From Chara braunii (lineage: Eukaryota; Streptophyta; Charophyceae; Charales; Characeae): 26,201 bases of DNA. This document shows positions 17,340 through 26,068 of the stretch, piece after piece (positions within the stretch are counted from its first letter, which is position 1; every line of letters begins with the position of its first letter). A model generated the notes under the pieces. It ran no database searches. It was not told the origin of the DNA and saw nothing but the letters and a program-made list of their open reading frames with translations. The position numbers and the translations under genes are program-made. The stretch spans positions 598,049-624,249 of the forward strand of contig BFEA01000132.1 in NCBI GenBank assembly GCA_003427395.1, in the 5' to 3' direction.

Positions 17340-17355
17340 CGGATCCATGAATCTG
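17340..17355. repeat. Right target-site duplication of element G
   Basis: The 16-mer cggatccatgaatctg, here in frame with LINE D coding sequence (codons for R-I-H-E-S). Confidence 0.85.
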
Positions 17356-17930
17356 ACCATCATATGTTCCTGCAATGCCATTGAGCTATATGGTTATGGA
17401 GGTGGTAGGATAGAGTTTGGAATCAGCTAGGCCCACAGACTCGATGGCCATGGGGCTGAAAGCAATTCTTCTGGAATCATGGATTGCTGAGCCATATGAT
17501 GATTTTACACAAACCTCTTCACCATAGGGAGAAGAGCAGTCATATGGGCCATTTGGTTAAAGAGATGCACCTACGAAATGGAGGGAGCTCGCTTAGATGG
17601 ACCCGAATTCATTGAAACTATTAAATTATATGTCCAAACAGAAATTATAACCAAATGGGAACAAGTGAAAGAAAAAATACAGCACTTGTCTTCACGAGAT
17701 GAAATCCACAAACGTATTCAAAAATTTAGTACATGCTGGCTTGGAGGAAACCAAGGGGGGGGGGATGGGAAAAGTAAAATGGGAAGCGGTTACAGGAGGG
17801 CATAATGAAGAAATAAGGAGAGACTATAGGATAGCATTTCAGGACTGGACATTGGGAGATCCGTCCATACCCCTACGTCCATTAGTAGAGTTTCCTGACC
17901 GCTTTTCCCCTCCACTGTCAGCTATGGTTC
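17340..17930 (+). pseudogene. LINE D ORF2 C-terminus, fragment between insertions G and C
   Basis: The plus strand reads RIHESDHHMFLQC, then LWRWWDRVWNQLG, RWPWG, then GRRAVIWAIWLKRCTYEMEG, KEKIQHLSSRDEIHKRIQKF, and RRDYRIAFQDWTLGD with SIPLRPLVEFPDRF. Each block aligns in order with LINE C (WRWWDRIWTQLG, GRRAVMWTLWRKRCIYVMEG, RRDYCIRFGYWTAMGQ, IPLRPATDFPPHH). Frameshifts, including one at a G run near 17755, make it non-coding. It keeps His before the last zf-RVT Cys region (DHHMFLQC), unlike LINEs B and C. Confidence 0.8.
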
Positions 17931-17942
17931 CGAGATCTTGGT
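17930..17942. repeat. Left target-site duplication of LINE C
   Basis: The 13-mer ccgagatcttggt, identical to 20718-20730. It is a near-palindrome around agatct and lies in the last codons of LINE D's ORF2. Confidence 0.85.
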
Positions 17943-18010
17943 GTTTTTTTTGTTTTTGTTTTTTTGTTTTTTTTTTGTTTGTTTGTTTGTTTGTTTGTTT
18001 GTTTGAAAAG

Positions 18011-18063
18011 GCTCCATCTATTGGTGGGGAGCTTCACCTGCTGGGAAACGGGCCCAGCGTCCC
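18011..18063 (-). promoter_or_regulatory. 3'-terminal hairpin module of LINE C
   Basis: On the minus strand: gggac, hairpin gctgggcccgtttcccagc (18040-18058), then aggtgaagctccccaccaat and agatggagcc, then the A-rich tail. The stem has G-C at the sixth pair where most copies have A-T. A weaker hairpin-like copy lies at 18393-18411 upstream, next to a repeated block with ccaatcccctgg. The module sits right at the RNA 3' end, where L1-clade LINEs of the stringent type are recognised by their RT. Confidence 0.75.
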
Positions 18064-18196
18064 AAGTACAATAATTTGCAGCATATCATTGGGGAAGAAT
18101 CCTGCCAGCATTGATTACCCTCGCATCCAGGGGATTGACTGACCAGGAGGTGGGGGTGGGGAAGAGGGGGGAACCTCTACATCATGGAATTGGCGC

Positions 18197-18402
18197 CAGA
18201 TAGCTACTGTAACTCACTAGTTCCTCCCTCCCCCACCCAGTCTGAGCTATCTGAACTATCGCTTTCCAGATCTTCATCTTGCACCCAACCCTTCTGCTGG
18301 AAAGTCAGATAGCTACTGTAACTCCCTAGTTCCTCCCTCCCCCACCCAGTCTGAACTGTCTGAACTATCATCGTCTTGCACCCAACCCTTCTGCTGGACA
18401 CC
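18197..18402 (-). repeat. Tandem duplication of about 100 bp in the LINE C 3' region
   Basis: Copy 1 (18197-18305) and copy 2 (18306-18402) share cagatagctactgtaactc, ctagttcctccctcccccac, ccagtctga and cacccaacccttctgctgga. Copy 2 lacks about 12 bp. On the minus strand copy 1 encodes an acidic Ser-rich stretch (DEDLESDSSDSSDWVGEGG) in the frame 18204-18575, a second short ORF after the main stop. Confidence 0.8.
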
Positions 18403-18619
18403 AGGCCCGGCGTCATTTCTTGTAGGTATGTAGAGTTCCTGCCAGCCTTGATTGCCCTGGATTCCAGGGGATTGGCTGGGCAGGTGACTGGAGGGAACAA
18501 TGGATTCCTCAAGTTACGAGCCACCTCTTCAGTCTGTCTGAGACAGTGTTCCCTCATCCCTTCTTTAACAACCACGTCCTGTTCCTCCGGATGGGTTTCC
18601 TGTTGCTGCTCCTGTCCAA

Positions 18620-20452
18620 TCAGTCAGCGCCGTACCATTGCATATCCACCATCGTCAGATGGTGGGGCGGGAAGTCTGTGGCAGGTCGTAGCGGGATCTC
18701 CTGACCCATAGCAGTCCAGTATCCGAACCTGATGCAGTAATCTCGTCTGAATTCCTGCTGGCCGTTGCCTTGGGTGGGCTTGCCTTCCCAACTAACAAAT
18801 GCGATCCAGCCCCCATTCTCACTACCCAACCAGTCCTCAGAGAATCGGTGGATTGCTTGTGTAATATCCTTTGCTGAGTTATACAGGTCCAGTTGACTGT
18901 GCATTTTTTGCCAGTGCACCGTGATTTCTTGTTGGATGTATTGCTTTATCATGTCCGTTGCCTCTTCCCCAGATATGCGGACCCCCTCCATTACATATAT
19001 ACAGCGTTTCCTCCAGAGGGTCCACATGACTGCTCTCCTTCCTAACTTGAACATGTTGTTTTCAAAGGTGCTGTCCGCGGGGGAGGACCATGCTTCGCAT
19101 AATATGGCCCGCCAATCCCATGGCCAGAGAGCTTGAGTGCCCAGCTGGGTCCAAATCCTATCCCACCACCGCCATGTGAGGACCGCCCCTGGGCACTGCA
19201 TGAATATGTTTTCTATAGTTTCAGGGATTCTGCGAGAGGGGAAGGCGGTATGGCACGACTTGCACCATGGTAGTGCCTGCCCCTTTTGTTCTAAGTATGT
19301 ACGGTCTATCAGCCAGTCATTAGTGGGCAGGCAACGATGCTCTATCTGCCATTGGAGAGAGGCCATCTTTGCAGGTCTAGACCTTGTGGTGGTGAACCAT
19401 CGAATCGGGCGGATTGCCTCAGTTCCTACCTTCAAGTGTGCCCTCCATCGAGCCTTTACGACGTCTTTTATGTTCACTTTTGGTCGGAGTAGACGGTAGG
19501 TGGCCTTCGCCGATAGAGTATACAGGGTTAGGTTGGGTCTCGACTTGGGTTTTCGTGCAGGGACCCACTGCCAGTCGTCGGGGTCTAGGGGCAGCTCCGT
19601 CACGGGTGTGTTTGGCCGGTATGCGATCCAGTCATCTTTATCCTGCAGTACTCGTATTCTGTGCAAGTCTGCAGTTTTCCACCACCTTACCACATCCGGG
19701 CAGTACCGCGTGAGTTTATTGTCCTTACATAGGTGGAAGAGATTTACCAATGTTTCGTCTGTTCTTGCCTCCACTACATTACCCACACTTTCCAGGTCCC
19801 CTGGGCCAGCGACCCAGTCTCCTTCCATCAGTCGTGGCCCTTTGCGCAGGATGCGCACCCAATCTAGAGGGACTGCGGAGGTCACTGTTTCAGCGTTCTC
19901 CTCAATATTGTGACAATATTTTAGTATAGATTTCAGATCTGGCCCCGATTTCCAGTCCCGCGTCTCCACATCCCATATGTCTTTGATACGGACAACGCCT
20001 CTTTTGACCCAACTATTCCAAGGGGGGTTGGAGCTGCAATACACCCTGCTGTTTCGGTCAGTTATCCTCCTGTTACTAAAAAGAGGCTGACGCATCACCT
20101 TCTCCCACCTGGTCGGCGGGGCCTGGTTTGGCAGCGGGAGTTGGCGCCAGGCTTTGATGACTCGGGTCCAAAAGTCGTCCCTGAGCAGGTCTGAGCGGGC
20201 TGCATCGCGGGGTGAGTTATGCTCTGTTCGTGGGCGTCGAGGCACAGTCGAATAGCGGTCTTCAAGCCAAGTCAGTGGGCTGAGCTCTTGCGGTGCCTGC
20301 GGTGCCAGTCTGGCTATCTGCTCTAGCGCCAGATCATACCATGGGAGGTGTTCAGTGAACAACAGTCTCTTGACCCATTGGACTGTTAACGCTGTGGTCT
20401 GGGTGTCCGGGTCTAAGATCCCTAAGCCTCCCTTGTCCTTGGGCTGGATCAC
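18620..20452 (-). CDS. LINE C ORF2 C-terminal part with zf-RVT region (610 codons)
   Basis: This is the longest frame in the window. Residues 8-15 are GGLGILDP, the end of the RT thumb. A long connector follows (WTRVIKAWRQLPLP near residue 95, DDWQWVPARKPKSRP near 300). The zf-RVT region at roughly 345-435 has LQWQIEHRCLPTNDWLI, WCKSCH, ENIFMQCP and WRWWDRIWTQLG. A basic/helical tail includes GRRAVMWTLWRKRC, and RRDYCIRFGYW lies near the end. Two Cys pairs are present, but the usual His is Asn. The first codon is GTG inside a longer frame, not a real start: coding continues upstream into 20453-20717. The protein would act in target-primed reverse transcription, but this copy lacks EN and the RT palm. 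Confidence 0.85.
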   Translation of the reverse strand: MIQPKDKGGLGILDPDTQTTALTVQWVKRLLFTEHLPWYDLALEQIARLAPQAPQELSPLTWLEDRYSTVPRRPRTEHNSPRDAARSDLLRDDFWTRVIKAWRQLPLPNQAPPTRWEKVMRQPLFSNRRITDRNSRVYCSSNPPWNSWVKRGVVRIKDIWDVETRDWKSGPDLKSILKYCHNIEENAETVTSAVPLDWVRILRKGPRLMEGDWVAGPGDLESVGNVVEARTDETLVNLFHLCKDNKLTRYCPDVVRWWKTADLHRIRVLQDKDDWIAYRPNTPVTELPLDPDDWQWVPARKPKSRPNLTLYTLSAKATYRLLRPKVNIKDVVKARWRAHLKVGTEAIRPIRWFTTTRSRPAKMASLQWQIEHRCLPTNDWLIDRTYLEQKGQALPWCKSCHTAFPSRRIPETIENIFMQCPGAVLTWRWWDRIWTQLGTQALWPWDWRAILCEAWSSPADSTFENNMFKLGRRAVMWTLWRKRCIYVMEGVRISGEEATDMIKQYIQQEITVHWQKMHSQLDLYNSAKDITQAIHRFSEDWLGSENGGWIAFVSWEGKPTQGNGQQEFRRDYCIRFGYWTAMGQEIPLRPATDFPPHHLTMVDMQWYGAD

Positions 20453-20717
20453 CGACGACCAGGCTACCCTGCTAATGACATTCGAGAGCGCTCCATTACC
20501 TCACAGTAGGGCCACTAGTCGTCTTTTAAGCGACCGGACGGCCCCCTTGCTGAGGGTCCAGATTGCAGATTTGTACCATAGGGCTGCAAGGACTACACTG
20601 TTGATCGTTAGTGCTCTGCCGATGAGGGAGGTGTGCCGGTCATTCCAGGTAGCTAATTTTTCGAGGGCCGGCTGAAGGAGCCACTCATCATGTGCGGCTG
20701 GCTTGCCCAACGCCGTA
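20453..20717 (-). pseudogene. LINE C RT thumb, in frame with the 610-codon ORF but cut by one stop
   Basis: The minus strand reads HDEWLLQPALEKLATWNDRH, TSLIGRALTINSVVLAALWY, then VRSLKRRLVALL, a TGA at 20501-20503, and GNGALSNVISRVAW, leading without a frame change into VIQPKDKGG. LINE B has YLWRND at the matching place, so the TGA most likely replaced a TGG Trp codon. Truncation at 20717 coincides with the target-site duplication. Confidence 0.85.
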
Positions 20718-20730
20718 CCGAGATCTTGGT
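20718..20730. repeat. Right target-site duplication of LINE C
   Basis: The 13-mer ccgagatcttggt. LINE D resumes directly after it with its 3' untranslated region. Confidence 0.85.
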
Positions 20731-20916
20731 TTGGGTATGATTGAAGTGTGAAGATTTCAGGTTATGTCCTCAGAACATGTTGGAGCTTCATGGTCTCTTG
20801 AGTGAACCAGAACTAGATAGTAGTGCTAGATCTGGCATCCAAGAATGGATGATGAGGTGCTGATTCACAAGTTACTATTTCCAATTGTTCATATTCTCAT
20901 ATTCTTATTGTAAAAA

Positions 20917-21047
20917 GGGACGCTGGACCTGCTTTCCAGCAGTAGATGGAGCCTCCCCGGGAGTGCTAGAGGTGTCTGCTCTTACCAGCACCCCTAGCAT
21001 CCACTCGGGTTGGTGTTTCCTTAAAAAAAAAAGAAAAAAAAAAAAAG
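20917..21047 (+). promoter_or_regulatory. 3'-terminal hairpin module and A-rich tail of LINE D
   Basis: gggac, hairpin gctggacctgctttccagc (20922-20940), agtagatggagcc (about 14 bp of the module are deleted), then a second inverted pair (gtgctagagg... cccctagcat) and an A-rich tail at 21023-21047. The sequence before it (cttattgtaaaaa) resembles LINE C's attattgtacttgggac. Confidence 0.75.
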
Positions 21048-21230
21048 AAGCTACTCTCAAAGAGGATGTGTCGTAGACACTGAAGGCACAGTACGAATTG
21101 TCAAAGGATGTTTCTGGCCTATGGGCTCCCGCAGACCCATAAATTGGACAGTCCCAGACATTGGAGACAACCCGAGAGCTGATGCGGACCGACGGGTGCC
21201 CTATAAGAAAAAAAACGTTTTATACCGCCT

Positions 21231-21261
<31 letters not shown>

Positions 21262-21625
21262 TTCAATTTGGTTGCGATTCTTGCGAATCTCAACATGACC
21301 TGCGATTCAACTCCAATCCTGTGCAACATTGTTTCTAAATTTGGAAGGGCAGATGTCATGCAACCATTGGCAGGCACCCGATGCATTGGAGCAAGGCACC
21401 CGCTGAGCTCAGACAGTTGCTAAGGACTGACATTACAGCACAATGGTCAGCAACACGCAAACGGATAGAGAATTCCCCGGGCAGCGCTCAACAAATATGG
21501 GAGGTCGTAGCACAGGAAGACAATTGGGCGGCTTCACACCCACGCCGATGACATCGTCGGCGCCTGCACTGCAGATACATGTTCGCACTGATCACATCGT
21601 TGTAACAAAACTTCAGTGATGTCCA
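21048..21625. other. Gene-free stretch with a 29-base C homopolymer
   Basis: A run of 29 C occupies 21231-21259. Frames on either side, such as 21121-21423, cross the homopolymer and have no recognisable family. About 200 bp before the next LINE 3' end may belong to that copy's 3' untranslated region. Confidence 0.5.
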
Positions 21626-21780
21626 GGGACGCTGGACCCGATTTCCACCAGGTGCTGCTCCCCACCAGTAGATGGAGTCTTCAAATACCCGGACCTGCTT
21701 AAGGGGGGTCGCTCTTATCACCCCGGTAAGCAGACTCCCACTGCATGCAGTTAAACAAAAAGAAAAGAAAAGAAAAAAAA
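21626..21780 (+). mobile_element. Solo 3' end of the C/D LINE family or a related SINE
   Basis: gggac, hairpin gctggacccgatttccacc (21631-21649, one stem pair lost), aggtgctgctccccaccag and tagatggagtc. A secondary inverted pair follows (aaggggggtcgctcttatca... ccccggtaagcag), then an A/G-rich tail at 21755-21780. No coding part is attached, so it is either a severely 5'-truncated LINE or a short element sharing the LINE tail. No target duplication is certain. Confidence 0.6.
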
Positions 21781-21853
21781 GGTGAAGGGCAAGGTGGCAG
21801 AGCTTCATGGGAGCAAGCCTAAATGGACATGGTGGGATTTGGTAGAAGGCCTG

Positions 21854-21951
21854 AAACATGGTAGCAAGGATTCAGGGGTTAAGCAATAAAAGACGCCCCA
21901 GTAAACATGGTAGCAAGGATTCAGGGGTTAAGCAATAAAAGACGATGGTGG

Positions 21952-21984
<33 letters not shown>
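21854..21984 (+). repeat. 42-bp tandem duplication followed by a GAT microsatellite
   Basis: The block beginning aaacatggtagcaaggattc and ending ataaaagacg is present at 21854-21895 and 21903-21944 with no difference. It runs into a (GAT)n tract of about 40 bp. Confidence 0.9.
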
Positions 21985-21985
<1 letters not shown>

Positions 21986-22126
21986 GGCCCTACGGTCAGG
22001 CTAGTTCCTCTGGGTTAGATTCGACAGCACATGAGCTGAGAGGCTTGGCTGCACAGGGTACACTTGGACAACATAAGTGAAACTGGGTAATGCTCTCAGG
22101 GGTTTCTAATGTAATCATCTGTATAA

Positions 22127-22262
22127 GGGATGCTGGACCCTGTTTCCAGCAGGTGATGCTCCCCACCAATGGACTGGAGCCATCCGTAAGGAGGTTCTTT
22201 TACTATCACAGGACCGCATGCCTCCCAGGTTGTTTTCTGTTAGAAAAAAGAACAAGAAAGAA
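22127..22262 (+). mobile_element. Solo 3' end of the C/D LINE family or a related SINE
   Basis: ggga, hairpin gctggaccctgtttccagc (22132-22150), aggtgatgctccccaccaat and ggactggagcc, then about 55 bp and an A-rich tail (22233-22262). The hairpin stem is perfect; only the loop differs from the commonest copy. Confidence 0.65.
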
Positions 22263-22498
22263 AAAATCAACTCTGAAAAGAATCCGAGATGTAGTAAAAT
22301 AATAAATTGTGCGATGAACCCACAAATTTGCACAGCTTCACACGACAAAAACGAAGCCAATAAGAGATACGAACACTTTGGGAATAGTTTGGTCAGTCAA
22401 AATCTTATACAGCAAGTTGTGTGTGTCCACACCTGGCGGCTATGGCGTCTAAGCAACATCGAACAGGTACGACTCCCTCACTCTCTCTACACTACCCT

Positions 22499-22502
<4 letters not shown>
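22263..22502. other. No feature seen
   Basis: An A/T-rich stretch between the solo 3' end and the TC microsatellite. No coding or repeat signal beyond low complexity. Confidence 0.4.

Positions 22503-22582
<80 letters not shown>
22503..22582. repeat. (TC)40 microsatellite
   Basis: An uninterrupted 80-bp TC tract. Long frames across it on either strand are artefacts of Ser/Leu or Arg/Glu dipeptides. Such tracts can form triplex DNA. Confidence 0.95.
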
Positions 22583-22585
<3 letters not shown>

Positions 22586-23640
22586 GCATCGGTATGGCAC
22601 CCAGTGCTGCCAACCACTCTACTTGACTGTCTTTCAGCCTCACTCGATGCCTGGTTGCACAAGACTGGGACAGTGCCTGTTCCCCACTGGAATCCTTCAT
22701 ACTTGGCTGCAGTTCCCCAATCTTGGATTTTTCCGGAGCCGTGCCTGTTCTTGCTTGCCACCGCCAGCGTTCGCTCATCCAGAAGTTTCTCTGACTTTCG
22801 TTGGACTAAGCTGGCTACTGATTGACTGACTGACTCGACTGACAGAGGAACTGGACCTACAGGGCCTACCAGCCTACCACTCGATCTCATTCTCCTACCT
22901 TGACGAGTACAATGATACATGGGACTCGGAACTATCGGACAAGGAATGGAACTTGGAAGCTGAGACAACAATACATGGGACTCGAAACTTTGGGACAATG
23001 AATGGAACTTGGAGGCTGAGACACGTGAAATCGTTTCAAAATAAAATAGTAAGGTAGCAAATAACAATAAACTGAATTTAATCTGGACAGCCCCAAACGT
23101 CTGGATCCTGGACCCTGGACCACCGACCGTCTGGCCATCTGCTGACTGTAGGGCATCCTCACTTTGTCCACAACTTTGTCATTTACATCAAGAAAAATCC
23201 TACCGGTAGTGTATGTCCTGAGACCACGGGCAAAAGGGTGGGCAAAAGGGGCATAAGGGTGGGAAGAGCGCTGTTGGGCGGCTGCCTACCAGCCGGGCAT
23301 GGCTTCGCGCAAAACAAAAGGGTTTTTTTATTATGTTTCCCTGCTTTTATCTGCTTCGGTGTGTGGGTGCATGTGCTTGAGGGGTTGAGAGGAATCTTGG
23401 GTTTTTTTGGCTTTCGTACTGACCCTTGAACGAGCAGGAGTGGCAACCCGAACGGAGGTCGCAAGCGGGGTCAAATGCGGACGAAAAACCGGAGAATTTG
23501 ATGGGACATTTGAGGAAGAAGGAAAAGGCAACGGTCCAACGGACTTGGGACCAAGGGGAAGAATCTTAGAGAAAGGGCGATACAAGAAAGGAGCATGTGC
23601 GACGTCTCCGGGGGACCATAAGGCTGTGGGACTGTGATGC
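22583..23640. other. Gene-free stretch with a two-copy 56-bp minisatellite
   Basis: Two copies of a unit with acatgggactcg, gaatggaacttgga and gctgagaca lie at 22917-22972 and 22973-23026. They are followed by an A/T-rich patch with aataaa words (about 23040-23075). A (TGAC)-type short repeat is at about 22821-22842. No protein family is recognised in any frame. Confidence 0.5.
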
Positions 23641-24180
23641 TGCCCAGCTTAGTGTGATCAGCCGGTGGTGTGACTTGATCGGTTTTACCATGATCGGCAC
23701 TATGTGGTGATGGTTCGGTGTGACTGGCTTCGTCGACTTTAGTGGGATCGGCTTTGGTGCTCGATATGGACGGCTTTGGTGTAGTCGCGGTGATATGATC
23801 TGGAGTGACCAACTTAGGTATTCCGATATGGCCGCGGCGGCTGCATTAAGTGGAGATTGCGAAGTTCGGTGCCATTTGCCATGGCGAAGTCGCAACCGTA
23901 TGACAACCAGCTCCGGCGCGAGATGAGGGGCCCGGCATGGTGACAAATTCCCGAAGAGCAGTTTTAGCACAAGGCAATGGCCCTTGGTACAATGATCACA
24001 GTGGAATGGGGAACTCTACAGCTTCGATGGTCCGGGGTCCAGACTTGGTGAGCCCGGTATCGGTCCCACAGTGTGGCTATCGGGTTACGCAGAGGGATCG
24101 GTTTGATATGATCGCCGCGGGAAGACAGTGAACTCGGCATCACGACTCTCCGGCTCACTTGCAAGGTCGAGGACTGCCTA
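23641..24180 (-). repeat. Degenerate short repeats with GATCGG words; low-complexity minus-strand ORF
   Basis: Words such as gatcggtttt, gggatcggctttggtg, gatatgatctgg and gggatcggtttgatatgatc recur. The minus-strand frame 23471-23812 is rich in Thr, Pro, Asp, His and Lys (MVTPDHITATTPKPS, DPTKVDEASHTEP). It may be a decayed repeat protein or a chance open frame in repeat DNA. No family recognised. Confidence 0.3.
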
Positions 24181-25150
24181 ATTGAGGGATGAGCACGTGG
24201 GGCCGCTGGTTTGTGAAAGAAAGAAAAGGCAGAATATTGCAGGGGTTGGAAATGGGGCCATGCCGAAGCTAGAGAGAGACGTCTGGTTGGTGGGGCCTCG
24301 GCCCCTAGCTTCAACCGTCGAGCCTGCAAGCAACCTTGAAATCTGTGCTCTGATGGAGAGCAGCAAGCATCAATCCACCCTGGGTGTCGATCGAGGGAGA
24401 GGATTGGACAGAAGAGGAGCGAGTGGGATCGGCGGCTTTGAGGGAGCAATCAGAAACGAAGAGGGGGAGGAGTAACTGGCAGCAAAGACAAGGATGTGAG
24501 GGGGCGGATCGCAGCCAAAATATGGAGAGGGCCACAAGAGTGGAGGGAAGAGAAAGCGAAGGATCGATATGTGCAGGGAAGAGGGGCGAGAGAGGTGATT
24601 GGCCGGGAAGAGAGACCAGAGGATGGATGAAAAGAAGGAAGGGAGGAGAAAGAAAGGGGGGAAGCCCGGGAAAGTATTAGCCGGAAGTCTGCGCCGGTCA
24701 GTTGAAAAGTGGGGAACTAGACGAGCTAGACCGCACTCTCCTCTTCTTGATAACCGTCAAGGATGGGAGGAGCAGACCGGGAGGCGCACACCAACCACTT
24801 CTTGCTAACTGCTCGAGAGGCAGAGAGCAAATGCACCAGGACCGAATGAAGGGAGGAAACATTAAATCCCCCGAATAAATATGGGAGAGACTAGAGGCTG
24901 AGCAGCAAGGTTAGTGAAGGGAAACGAGGAAGGAGGGCGCGTGAAAGTTTCAGAGAAAGAATAAGCTATCTACGGCGGGAAAGAGGAAAATTTTGTGAAA
25001 AGTTTAGCCTTGGCTCAACAACGAAGGTCTAGGAGGTGAGGAGAGCGATTGGTGAGGAAGGTGGGAGCGAGGATCGATCAGCACGTGAGAGGAGGCGATT
25101 GGTGAAGAAGGTGGGAGCGGGGATCGAACAGAGAGTGAGAAGAGGCTGAG
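24181..25150 (+). other. Purine-rich block (plus strand) with a two-copy 50-bp repeat at its end
   Basis: The plus strand is strongly A/G-rich for almost 1 kb, for example gaaagaaagaaaaggcag and gaaggaagggaggagaaaga. Near the end, 25041-25090 and 25091-25140 are diverged copies of a 50-bp unit (gcgattggtgargaaggtgg). It contains no convincing coding sequence. Confidence 0.5.
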
Positions 25151-25154
25151 AGAG

Positions 25155-25166
25155 GATATAAAAAGG
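25155..25166 (+). promoter_or_regulatory. TATA-box-like site
   Basis: gatataaaaagg fits a TATA box and follows the purine-rich block. About 25 bp downstream comes gcagggggtaaga, which contains a splice-donor-like ggtaaga. This could be a pol II promoter of a non-coding RNA or a decayed LTR or gene. There is no transcript evidence. Confidence 0.3.
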
Positions 25167-25900
25167 CCTGGAAGAGCTCGGCAGGGGGTAAGACGGTGTT
25201 GGAGAGCCTTGGAAGGGTGCGTTAGGGATTTCGAGGGCTTCTGAGCATTTGTAGGATCGCTGCGGTTTACTCCTATGTTTTCCAAATTGACGCACGTGTT
25301 CTCAAAAAAGGGTCTTATCCTCCCTCAAGGCGAATGTTGCTGATTCTCTGGGTAGTCTCGAGAATTCTTTAGGACTCTGGGTACTTCTTGCAAAGCAGTC
25401 TAGGCTTCTTTGATGCTGTCTACTCATGGATCTGTTGGTTTTTCGATGCCAGAACGACGCTGGACGGTGCTGGGGGATGACCCTGTAACCTGTTGATAGC
25501 AGGAGCGTGAGGCCTGGTAGAGAGATCTGGGGATGCTTTGGGCCGGGCATTCCAAGGGAAAACCAGGGGTTGCTGTCGGGACGACGCTGGCCGGAGCTGG
25601 GGTGAGTCGTGTTGCCCTGTGACCTAGCAGGGTGGGGGCATGAGGCCTGGGAGAGCTCGGCAGGGAAGAAGACAGTATTCCAGGGGTTCTGAGCATTTGA
25701 AGGACTTCCACTAATTGCTGAATAAGGTGAGTAGAGAAGATGGTGGGCTATCATGCGTCCTGCCAGTGAAGGGGCTAGCTGGTAGGATGGGAGTATGGTA
25801 CAGCAGCAGCAGAGATGGTGGCTCCGCTGCAGTCAGTCTTGCCGGAGTGAGGTAACAGTGGATTGATGGGAGTTCTCCTGAGTCGTTTCTGAGTTTTGCC
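25167..25900 (+). other. Possible untranslated exon region with dispersed direct repeats and a splice-donor consensus
   Basis: gagctcggcaggg and ggcttctgagcatttg at 25167-25253 recur at 25642-25703 as gagctcggcaggg and ggttctgagcatttg. A second pair, acgacgctgg... gtgaggcctgg, lies at 25454-25530 and 25581-25650. At 25724-25732 aaggtgagt is a full-consensus splice donor. No matching coding exon is recognisable. Confidence 0.3.
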
Positions 25901-26068
25901 TAATCATGAAGTTGTCATAGATAGGTCTGAAGTAGCTCCAAAATTCTTTGAGCCAAAGCCGGGTATTGGCCCCGGTATCTCAATTTTCAAAATTCTACGT
26001 CTTTTGGGCAGGCTCCTAGTCTCATTTTCATGGAATTCTCTAATGACTGTTCTGAACGTGCTCATTAT

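Larger units (their letters stand above)
17943..20717 (-). mobile_element. LINE C, 5'-truncated LINE inserted into LINE D
   Basis: This 2,775-bp minus-strand insertion is bounded by a 13-bp duplication. It starts inside the RT thumb, keeps the rest of ORF2 nearly intact, has about 555 bp of 3' sequence, the conserved hairpin module, and an A-rich tail (T/GT-rich 17943-18004 on the plus strand). With only one in-frame stop in about 697 codons it is the best-preserved and probably youngest member of the A-D family here. Confidence 0.9.
17340..21047 (+). mobile_element. LINE D (+ strand), split by LINE C and by element G
   Basis: LINE D sequence lies at about 15180-15223, 17340-17942 and 20731-21047, interrupted by G (15224-17339) and C (17943-20717). 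The right part has 3' untranslated sequence and ends with its own hairpin module and A-rich tail. Its 5' end is not identified and must be left of 15208. D is older than both inserts and carries more frameshifts than C. Confidence 0.75.

Noticed and set aside
22498-23067. 189-codon minus-strand frame and 203-codon plus-strand frame over the TC tract
   Set aside because: Both are dominated by dipeptides from the microsatellite and have no recognisable domain outside it.
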